Of a stretch of 64,000 nt of DNA, positions 24,538-30,424 are shown one piece after another. The first letter of the stretch is position 1. Every line of letters begins with the position of its first letter. The notes below the pieces were generated by a model. It saw only the letters and a program-made list of their open reading frames with translations. It was not told the DNA's origin and made no database searches. The stretch lies in contig NZ_AP024452.1 of assembly GCF_016865485.1 (NCBI RefSeq), forward strand, positions 2,316,501-2,380,500. The letters run 5' to 3'. The translations under genes and the position numbers were made by a program. Origin of the DNA: Luteitalea sp. TBR-22 (GTDB lineage: Bacteria > Acidobacteriota > Vicinamibacteria > Vicinamibacterales > Vicinamibacteraceae).

Positions 24538-24543
24538 AGTGTA
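24538..24543 (-). promoter_or_regulatory. -10 box TACACT of 6S RNA
   Basis: TACACT on the minus strand ends about 10 nt before the predicted 5' end of 6S RNA. No convincing -35 is seen; the region upstream is the end of a dispersed repeat. Confidence 0.5.
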
Positions 24544-24546
24544 GCA

Positions 24547-24676
24547 GGCAATTGGAAATTTGAGATTTGAAATTCTCGGGGGCGCGGCTGCGCCGGCTCC
24601 CCGCGGGATGTCTCGAGCGAGCGACGGCCGGAGGCCGAGCCGCCGAGCATTCTCAACTTTCAGATTTCGAATTGCC
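24547..24676. repeat. Stop-codon-associated inverted-end repeat, copy 2 (130 bp)
   Basis: Near-perfect inverted tips GGCAATT...AATTGCC with ~30-bp AT-rich arms around a GC core. The right arm encodes the last residues (QFEI) and the TGA stop of zapA; the left tip abuts the 6S RNA promoter. Exactly the same length as copy 1. Confidence 0.85.
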
Positions 24677-25022
24677 CGTGTTTGGCGAGGACGGCGTCGA
24701 TGAGGCGCTCGAGTTCGGCCGCCTTCTCGACGAGCTCCGAGGCCACGCGCGATTCTTCGTCGCGGCTCCGGAGCGCCTCGTCAGCGATGTTCAGCGCCGC
24801 AAGGACGGCCAGCTTGGTCGACTCGCCGATGGGCACCGCCGAGGAGGCTGCGTCCATCGTGCGCTCGACGTAGCGGGCGAGCTTGTGGACGTACGCGGGA
24901 TCGAGCGCGCTGCGGATCGGGTACCGCAGGCCCTGGATGTCGACCACCACCACGTGGTTCGGTGTGGCCTGCTCGCCGAGCGGCGTCTCGTCGTCCACGG
25001 GGTGGCGCGCGTTCACCGGCAC
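24660..25022 (-). CDS. zapA: Cell division protein ZapA
   Basis: 120 residues. Stabilises FtsZ protofilament bundles at midcell. N-terminal beta-hairpin VVVVDIQGLRYPIRSALDPAYVH is the ZapA head domain; then a coiled-coil helix (~60-115). GTG at 25022 is chosen because it sits one base past the stop of the coiled-coil gene upstream (TGATGTG); GTG 25016 is an alternative. The last four residues come from repeat copy 2. Position between pheT and 6S RNA mirrors other bacteria where zapA precedes ssrS. Confidence 0.88.
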   Translation of the reverse strand: MPVNARHPVDDETPLGEQATPNHVVVVDIQGLRYPIRSALDPAYVHKLARYVERTMDAASSAVPIGESTKLAVLAALNIADEALRSRDEESRVASELVEKAAELERLIDAVLAKHGQFEI

Positions 25023-25023
25023 A

Positions 25024-25299
25024 TCACATCTGGAGGGCGTCGAGCTGGGCCAGCATGTCGGCCACGCGCGTCCGCACCTGATCCCGCTCCTCGCGCATGG
25101 ACTGGAGCTCGGCGGCCACCCCGGCGGCGTCGGTGAGCTGCGCCTGCAGCGCATCCACTTCCTTGCCGAGCCGCTCGTTCTCGGTGCGCAGCTTGGCCGA
25201 CTCGGCCCGGCTCTTCTCGACGAGGGCGATCAACTGGCGGATCTTCTCGTCGAGGCGCTCGACGACCCCGAGATCGGCGGTCGTGGTGGTGGTGCTCAT
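25024..25299 (-). CDS. zapB: ZapB-like coiled-coil protein
   Basis: 91 residues, almost entirely one coiled coil (heptads from ~10 to 85: RLDEKIRQLIALVEKSRAES, LRTENERLGKEVDALQAQL). Such small proteins upstream of zapA link ZapA-FtsZ to chromosome organisation in E. coli. Naming rests on the coiled coil, size and position; sequence alone does not prove ZapB. It follows pheT by 36 bp with a hairpin between them. Confidence 0.6.
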   Translation of the reverse strand: MSTTTTTADLGVVERLDEKIRQLIALVEKSRAESAKLRTENERLGKEVDALQAQLTDAAGVAAELQSMREERDQVRTRVADMLAQLDALQM

Positions 25300-25313
25300 G
25301 GTGCAGGCTCCCT

Positions 25314-25333
25314 GGCCTGCCTTGCGGCAGGCC
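25314..25333. other. Perfect hairpin GGCCTGCC-ttgc-GGCAGGCC after pheT
   Basis: Eight-base perfect arms with a 4-nt loop 2 bp past the pheT stop, before the zapB-like start. No U-tract follows, so it probably stabilises the upstream mRNA end or dampens read-through rather than terminating. Confidence 0.55.
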
Positions 25334-25335
25334 GA

Positions 25336-27489
25336 TTAGCGCAGGGTGGCGCCGTGTTCGGCGACCAGCGCCGCGAGGATGGCGTCGGTGGCATGCTGCA
25401 CCTCGGCGTCCGTCAGCGTGCGCTCGGCCGCACGGAAGGTCAGCCTCAGTGACAGGCTCACCTTGCCCTCCGGCAGCGACTTGCCCTGGTAACGATCGAA
25501 TTCGCGCACCCCCACCAGCGTGGCGGGGGCAGACGCCTGAATCGTGCCACGAACCCTGGCAGCCGGCAAGTCAGCCGCGACCACGATCGACAGGTCGCGC
25601 ACCACCGACGGGTGCCGCGGCAGGGGCTGCATCACCGCCTGGTGATCGGGATTCCACTGCGGTGCCGCGAGGTCGAGGTCGAGTTCGGCCACCATCACGG
25701 CGTCGCCGGCGGGGAGTCCCCGGGCTTCGGCGAGCACGGGCGCGAGCTGCCCGGCCCAACCGACGTCGGCGCGCGTCCCGTCGGCCGCGACGACGACCAG
25801 CGTGGCCGCCCGTCCAGGCACCAGCGCCGGATGTTCGGCCGGCGCGACGTCGATGGTCACGCGCAACAGGTCGGCGAGCCGCTGCAGCACGCCGAGCACG
25901 TCGTAGAGATCCACGAGGCGACCGCTGCCGCTCCAGTGCTCGGCGGACGCCGCGCCGGTCCACGCGATCGCCACGCTGCGCGACTCGCCGTGCGCCGTGG
26001 TGAACCGCGTGCCGAGCTCGAACAGGCGGATGTCGCGCTGCTCGCGTCGACGGTTGTGCGAGAGGCTGTCGATCACGCCGGGCAGCAGCGACGGCCGCAG
26101 CACCGCGAACAGCTCGGACAGCGGGTTGGCGATCGCGACCGGAGCCGAATCGAACGGCGCGGCGGCGCCCTTCTCGATGAAGGTGAACGTGACCGCCTCG
26201 GCGAACCCGGCGCCCACCAGCAGATCGCGGACGCGCGCATCGCGCACCAGGCGCGGCGCCGGGCGCGCCGGCGGCGCCGAGAGCGCAGGGAAGGTCACCG
26301 GCAGGCGCTCGTAGCCGGCGCAGCGCGCGACCTCCTCGATGAGGTCCTCCTCGCGCGTCACGTCGCCACGCCAGCCGGGGACCGTGACGTCCCAGGTCGC
26401 CTGCCGCTGCCGCGTTGGCGCCTCGTCGCCCTCGAGCGCCGCGAGGTGGAAGCCGAGCGACGTCAGGATGTCCTCGACCTCGGACGCCGGCACCTCCATG
26501 CCCAGCACGCGCGCGATGCGTGGCCAGCGCAGGCCCACGGTCCGCGGCGCCGGCGCCGGCTCGCCGACGACGATCTCGCCGCCACGCTGGGTGCCCGCGC
26601 CGATCTCGGTGATCAACTGCACCGCGCGACGAAGCGCGCGCACGGGCATCGACCGATCCACGCCACGCTCGAAGCGGTACGACGCCTCGGTGGACAGGTT
26701 CAGGCGTCGGCGCGTGCGTCGCACCTGCGTCGGCTCGAAGTACGCGCTCTCGAGCGCGATCGTCTTCGTCGCGGCACTGATCTCCGTCGCGCCCCCGCCC
26801 ATCACGCCAGCGACCGCCTGCGCGCCGGCATCGTCGGCGATCACCAGCATGTCGTCGGCCAGCGTGCGCTCGACGCCGTCGAGGGTCGTGAGGCGCTCGC
26901 CGGCCGTGGCCGTGCGCACGTCGAGATGGCCGCCCGCGATGGTGGCCAGGTCGAAGGCGTGCAGCGGCTGGTTCAACTCCAGCAACACGTAGTTGGTGAC
27001 GTCGACGATGTTGTTGATCGAGCGTACGCCGCTGAGGGTGAGGCGCTCGACCAGCCACGCCGGCGACGGACCGACGGTGACGTCCATCACGGCCGCGGAG
27101 TAGACGGGGCAGAGGTCCGGGCGCGCGACGGTGACGCGAAGTTCGCCGGGCACCGGGTTCCGGGCACCGGGCACCGGGTTCTCACCGTCGAAGGCCGACT
27201 CGTCCGCCGTAGCCTTGGCGAAGGTGGAAGGCCGAAGCCCCAAGGCCGCTGCCGGCGAGCGCAGCGAGCCCCCGTACTTCACCGCCACTTCGCGCGCCAT
27301 CCCGATCACGCTCAGGCAGTCGGGGCGGTTGGCGGTGATCTCGAAGTCGATCACCGCGTCCTCGGGGCGCCCCTCGACAGGATCCACCGACGCGACCTCG
27401 AAGCCGCGCATGGTGAGGTCCCTGGCGAGCTGGTCGATCGCGACGGGGACGTCGACGTATTCCTTCAACCACGAGACGAGGATTCTCAC
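25336..27489 (-). CDS. pheT: Phenylalanine-tRNA ligase beta subunit
   Basis: 717 residues. With PheS forms the alpha2beta2 enzyme that charges tRNA-Phe. B1 N-terminal motif ILVSWLKEYVDV, then ITANRPDCLSVIGMAREVA directly, so the EMAP-type tRNA-binding insert is absent (short PheT). B3/B4 core VRSINNIVDVTNYVLLELNQPLHAFD, B5 domain (~395-470), catalytic-like core, and the FDX-ACB anticodon-binding domain at the C-terminus (PRHPSVVRDLSIVVA). Residues ~88-122 (STFAKATADESAFDGENPVP...) are encoded by repeat DNA (27146-27249), an in-frame insertion in the linker. GTG start overlaps the pheS stop (GTGA). Confidence 0.95.
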   Translation of the reverse strand: MRILVSWLKEYVDVPVAIDQLARDLTMRGFEVASVDPVEGRPEDAVIDFEITANRPDCLSVIGMAREVAVKYGGSLRSPAAALGLRPSTFAKATADESAFDGENPVPGARNPVPGELRVTVARPDLCPVYSAAVMDVTVGPSPAWLVERLTLSGVRSINNIVDVTNYVLLELNQPLHAFDLATIAGGHLDVRTATAGERLTTLDGVERTLADDMLVIADDAGAQAVAGVMGGGATEISAATKTIALESAYFEPTQVRRTRRRLNLSTEASYRFERGVDRSMPVRALRRAVQLITEIGAGTQRGGEIVVGEPAPAPRTVGLRWPRIARVLGMEVPASEVEDILTSLGFHLAALEGDEAPTRQRQATWDVTVPGWRGDVTREEDLIEEVARCAGYERLPVTFPALSAPPARPAPRLVRDARVRDLLVGAGFAEAVTFTFIEKGAAAPFDSAPVAIANPLSELFAVLRPSLLPGVIDSLSHNRRREQRDIRLFELGTRFTTAHGESRSVAIAWTGAASAEHWSGSGRLVDLYDVLGVLQRLADLLRVTIDVAPAEHPALVPGRAATLVVVAADGTRADVGWAGQLAPVLAEARGLPAGDAVMVAELDLDLAAPQWNPDHQAVMQPLPRHPSVVRDLSIVVAADLPAARVRGTIQASAPATLVGVREFDRYQGKSLPEGKVSLSLRLTFRAAERTLTDAEVQHATDAILAALVAEHGATLR
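27146..27249. repeat. Compound repeat inside pheT: GGG heptads plus AAGGCCG heptads
   Basis: On the plus strand GGG runs start at 27146, 27153, 27160, 27167 and 27174 (strict 7-bp period, 4-nt loops CACC/TTCC), then a non-repetitive ~45 bp, then AAGGCCG-AAGCCCC-AAGGCCG at 27229-27249. It encodes a 35-residue low-complexity linker in PheT. Confidence 0.8.
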
Positions 27490-28571
27490 GACGCGAACTG
27501 CTCCAGGAAGCGGAGGTCGTTCTCGTAGAACGCCCTGATGTCGTCGACGCGATGGGCGAGCAGCGCGAGGCGCTCGATGCCCATGCCGAAGGCGAAGCCG
27601 GTGTACCGCTCGGGATCGATGCCGACGGCCTCGAACACCGAGGGGTGCACCATGCCGCTGCCGCCGATCTCGATCCAGCCGGTGCGCTTGCACATCGAGC
27701 AGCCGCTGCCGAAGCACGACTGGCAACCGACGAACACCTCGGCGCTCGGCTCGGTGTACGGGAAGAACGACGGCTTGAACATGATCGGCGTCTTCGGGTC
27801 GAAGAACTCGCGCGCGAAGCCGAGCAGCGTGCCCTTCAGGTCGGCCATCGTCACCTGCTCACCGACGACGAGCGCCTCGACCTGCTGGAACATCGGCGTG
27901 TGCGTGAGGTCGAGGTTGTCTCGCCGGTAGACGCGACCCGGCGCGATGATCCGGATGGGCGGCGCGTGCCGCTCCATGTACCGGATCTGCATCGCCGACG
28001 TGTGCGTGCGCAGCAGCGTCGCCGGCCGCAGCGTGACGCCCGCGCCGGGCTCGCCGGTCGCGCGCACGCCCTGCACGAACGGCTGCGCGAGGTAGAGCGT
28101 GTCCTGCGCGTCGCGCGCCGGGTGCTCGGCCGGCATGTTCAGCGCCTCGAAGCAGTGCCAGTCGTCCTCGGTCTCGGGGCCGTCGAGGATCTCGTAGCCC
28201 ATGCGCACGAAGATGCGCTCGATGCGCTCGCGCATCGCGTTGAGCGGGTGACGCGAGCCGACGGGGAGTGGGCGAGGCGCCAGCGTCAGGTCCAGGCCGG
28301 CGGCGCGGGTCGCAGACGCGCCGAGCGTGGCCTTGCGCGCCTCGAGCCCGGCCTCCACGGCCTGCTTCAGCTCGTTGGCCAGCCTCCCGATCTCGCGCTT
28401 CTGGTCTGCCGGCGCCTTGCCGATCTCGCCATACAACGCCGTCACGAGGCCGTTCTTGCGCCCGAGGAAGCGGTCGCGCAACGCCTGCAGGTCGGCCGCC
28501 GAGGCGACGGCCGCCAGGGCCGCGTCGAACTCGGCGCGCAGGGCGGACACGGAGGAGGAGAGGTCAGTCAT
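27486..28571 (-). CDS. pheS: Phenylalanine-tRNA ligase alpha subunit
   Basis: 361 residues. Coiled-coil N-terminus (~1-85), then the class II catalytic core: HPLNAMRERIERIF (~105), motif 2 region THTSAMQIRYM and PGRVYRRDNLDLTHTPMFQQVE, motif 3 GFAFGMGIERLALL. A four-Cys cluster GCQSCFGSGCSMCKRTGW (~270) is present, seen in some bacterial PheS and likely a structural zinc site. ATG 28571 is preferred to TTG 28577, which lies in repeat sequence; no Shine-Dalgarno is visible because repeat copy 3 abuts the start. Confidence 0.95.
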   Translation of the reverse strand: MTDLSSSVSALRAEFDAALAAVASAADLQALRDRFLGRKNGLVTALYGEIGKAPADQKREIGRLANELKQAVEAGLEARKATLGASATRAAGLDLTLAPRPLPVGSRHPLNAMRERIERIFVRMGYEILDGPETEDDWHCFEALNMPAEHPARDAQDTLYLAQPFVQGVRATGEPGAGVTLRPATLLRTHTSAMQIRYMERHAPPIRIIAPGRVYRRDNLDLTHTPMFQQVEALVVGEQVTMADLKGTLLGFAREFFDPKTPIMFKPSFFPYTEPSAEVFVGCQSCFGSGCSMCKRTGWIEIGGSGMVHPSVFEAVGIDPERYTGFAFGMGIERLALLAHRVDDIRAFYENDLRFLEQFAS

Positions 28572-28572
28572 C

Positions 28573-28675
28573 GTCAATTTCAGAATCCCAGAATTTCAGA
28601 ATTCCTCTGCCATCCGCAGCCCGAGAAGGACGGCGGTGGTGTGAAATTCTCAAATCGTGAAATTGTGCAATTACC
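28573..28675. repeat. Inverted-end repeat, copy 3 (103 bp, CAGAATTTC subtype)
   Basis: Left end GTCAATTTCAG, right end GTGCAATTACC; arms made of 8-9 bp AAATT/GAATT units. It occupies the pheS 5' leader up to 1 bp from the ATG. Confidence 0.75.
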
Positions 28676-28682
28676 TGTGCAA

Positions 28683-28719
28683 ACAGAAACGGGGGCGCGC
28701 CCGCGAAGGCGGCCCCCGT
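28683..28719 (-). terminator. Intrinsic terminator / attenuator between rplT and pheS
   Basis: On the minus strand ACGGGGGC (from 28719) pairs perfectly with GCCCCCGT (to 28689) across a 15-nt GC-rich loop, followed at once by TTTCTGTTT. This is a classic intrinsic terminator. Placed 95 bp after rplT and 118 bp before pheS, it would either end the infC-rpmI-rplT transcript or attenuate pheST, as happens at the E. coli rplT-pheM-pheST locus. No Phe-rich leader peptide is seen. Confidence 0.75.
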
Positions 28720-28721
28720 CA

Positions 28722-28823
28722 CTTTCAGAATGTCACAATCTCAGAATGTCATCACCATGGTCAGCGCGTCGAGCTGCTGATGCTGGTAGAGAAATTCTGA
28801 AATTCCTGAAATTCTGCAATTCC
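28722..28823. repeat. Inverted-end repeat, copy 4 (about 102 bp)
   Basis: CAGAAT/ATTCTG-unit arms around a short core; the right tip GCAATTCC runs into the rplT TAG stop (complement of 28823-28825). Confidence 0.65.
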
Positions 28824-29191
28824 TAAGCGGTCTGCGGCTTGAGGGCGTCCTTGGCACGCGTGGTCAGCGCGGCAAAGGCGGCCGGCTCGTTCACGGCCAG
28901 TTCGGCCAGCATCTTCCGGTCGACGGTGATGCCGGCGCGGTTGAGGCCCGCGATGAACTGCGAGTAGCTGATGCCCTGCTGCCGGGCGGCCGCGTTGATA
29001 CGGACGATCCACAGGCGGCGGAAGTCGCGCTTCTTGCGGCGACGGCCGACGAACGCGCTCTTCAGGGCACGGTCGACCGCTTCCTTGGCGAAGCGGTACA
29101 GCTTGCTCTTGTTGGCGTAGTACCCCTTGGCAAGGGTCAACAACTTCTCGCGCTTTGCACGGCGCACCGTGCCACGCTTGACTCTCGGCAT
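28823..29191 (-). CDS. rplT: 50S ribosomal protein L20
   Basis: 122 residues, basic. Early 23S rRNA-binding assembly protein. [18 protein letters not shown] start, [20 protein letters not shown]-type core, [20 protein letters not shown], and [17 protein letters not shown] are all diagnostic. Length is normal; a short Ala/Lys-rich tail is added. In the conserved infC-rpmI-rplT order, but separated from rpmI by 163 bp holding repeat copy 5. In E. coli L20 represses its own operon; no such leader structure can be asserted here. Confidence 0.97.
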   Translation of the reverse strand: MPRVKRGTVRRAKREKLLTLAKGYYANKSKLYRFAKEAVDRALKSAFVGRRRKKRDFRRLWIVRINAAARQQGISYSQFIAGLNRAGITVDRKMLAELAVNEPAAFAALTTRAKDALKPQTA

Positions 29192-29246
29192 TGCTCTCTC
29201 CGCAGCCTCGGGGCGGCTTTCGACCGACTTGGGGACCCGGACCGCT

Positions 29247-29349
29247 CCAAAATTTCAGAATCTCGAATTTCAGAACTTCAGGACCCGGCACTGCTCGAAC
29301 TCCTGAGGCCGGGCGCGAAATTCTGCAATTCTGCAATCGTGAAATTACC
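29247..29349. repeat. Inverted-end repeat, copy 5 (103 bp, CAGAATTTC subtype)
   Basis: Left AAAATTTCAGAATCTCGAAT, right GCAATCGTGAAATTACC; core GGACCCGGC...GGCCGGGC can pair. The right end begins 5 bp past the rpmI stop. It separates rpmI from rplT, which are usually only tens of bases apart. Confidence 0.75.
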
Positions 29350-29354
29350 TGCGC

Positions 29355-29552
29355 TCACTTGTACGGCAGCATCAGCTCCAGCCGGCCCTGATCCTGGGCC
29401 GAGACGAGCACGGTGCCACGCAGCGCGCGCTTGCGCTTGGTGGTCTTGCTCGTCAGGATGTGCCGCTTGAACGCGCTGCCGCGCAGGAACTTGCCAGAGG
29501 CGGTGCGCTTGAACCGCTTCGAGGCGCCCTTGTGGGTCTTGAGTTTCGGCAT
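29355..29552 (-). CDS. rpmI: 50S ribosomal protein L35
   Basis: 65 residues, the normal size. [20 protein letters not shown] is the family signature, with [16 protein letters not shown] in the C-terminal half. Lies 101 bp after infC in transcription order. No strong Shine-Dalgarno: the bases before the ATG read GAGATGAACGAGTCAGATC. Confidence 0.97.
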   Translation of the reverse strand: MPKLKTHKGASKRFKRTASGKFLRGSAFKRHILTSKTTKRKRALRGTVLVSAQDQGRLELMLPYK

Positions 29553-29653
29553 GATCTGACTCGTTCATCTCTCCGGGCGCCACACGGCGCCCTTCCAACG
29601 GATGCCAGCGACGCATCCGGTCGTCCTGCGGCGCCGCCATGGCGCCGCGGATC

Positions 29654-30364
29654 CTACTCGGCCGGCTCGGCGGCTGGTGCCGCCACGTTGGCCGCCGCGG
29701 TCTCGTCGGCCGCGGCCTTGGCCGCGACGCGCAGTTCCTCGTCGGTCATCTCCGGCTCGTCCTCGATGTTCTCCGGACGCGGCTCGCGCTCCGGCTTCGA
29801 GGGCTTCTCGATCTTCTTCAGGCCCGGACGTCCCGACAGGATGGTGTGCATGGTGTTGCCCTCCATCCGCGGGATGTTCTCGGCCACCGCGATCTCGTTC
29901 AGCTCGTTGATCAGCCGCTCGAGAATCCGGCGCCCGATCTCCGGGTGGGCGATTTCACGACCGCGGAAGAACACCACGGCCTTGACCTTGTCGCCCTCGT
30001 GCAGGAAGCGCGAGATGTTGCGCTTCTTGAAGTCGTAATCGTGCAGGTCGACCTTCGGACGGAACTTGACTTCCTTCACCTCGATGGTCTTCTGGTGCTT
30101 GCGGGCCTGCCGCTGCTTCTTCTGCTCGTTGTACTGGTACTTGCCGTAATCGGTGATACGGCAGACCGGCGGCACGGCCGTGGCAGCGACTTCGACGAGG
30201 TCCAGGCCCTTGGACCGGGCCAGGGCGACGGCCTGCGCCGGTGCCATGATCCCCAACTGCGCGCCTGTCTCGTCGATCACCCGGACCTCGCGCACACGAA
30301 TGCGCTCGTTGATCCGGACCCTGTCGTCCCGTCGGGGACCCCGCATGCGATTGTCGAACGCGAT
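29654..30364 (-). CDS. infC: Translation initiation factor IF-3 (probable AUC start)
   Basis: 236 residues from AUC. Binds the 30S subunit and rejects wrong start codons. N-domain RINERIRVREVRVIDETGAQLGIM, linker YGKYQYNEQKKQRQARKHQK, C-domain from VKFRPKVDLHDYDFKKRNISRFL to EGNTMHTILSGRPG, plus a ~45-residue acidic/Ala-rich tail. The first ATG (30346) has no ribosome site at proper distance, whereas ATC at 30364-30362 is in frame and lies 5 nt after a perfect AAGGAGG (complement of 30370-30376). IF-3 genes often use non-AUG starts for self-control (AUU in E. coli), so AUC is preferred; adds AFDNR after the start. Confidence 0.93.
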   Translation of the reverse strand: MAFDNRMRGPRRDDRVRINERIRVREVRVIDETGAQLGIMAPAQAVALARSKGLDLVEVAATAVPPVCRITDYGKYQYNEQKKQRQARKHQKTIEVKEVKFRPKVDLHDYDFKKRNISRFLHEGDKVKAVVFFRGREIAHPEIGRRILERLINELNEIAVAENIPRMEGNTMHTILSGRPGLKKIEKPSKPEREPRPENIEDEPEMTDEELRVAAKAAADETAAANVAAPAAEPAE

Positions 30365-30369
30365 AACGA

Positions 30370-30376
30370 CCTCCTT
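30370..30376 (-). promoter_or_regulatory. Shine-Dalgarno AAGGAGG deciding the infC start
   Basis: The strongest ribosome-binding site in the window; spacing is 5 nt to AUC (30364) but 23 nt to the first AUG (30346). Confidence 0.8.
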
Positions 30377-30424
30377 GAACGCGTCCCGTGAGCCGACCCC
30401 CTGGCCGGCGCCCCGGAACGCTCC

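Noticed and set aside
28720-28823. Phe leader peptide controlling the pheST attenuator
   Set aside because: Short frames contain at most two Phe codons, lack a ribosome site, and overlap repeat copy 4.
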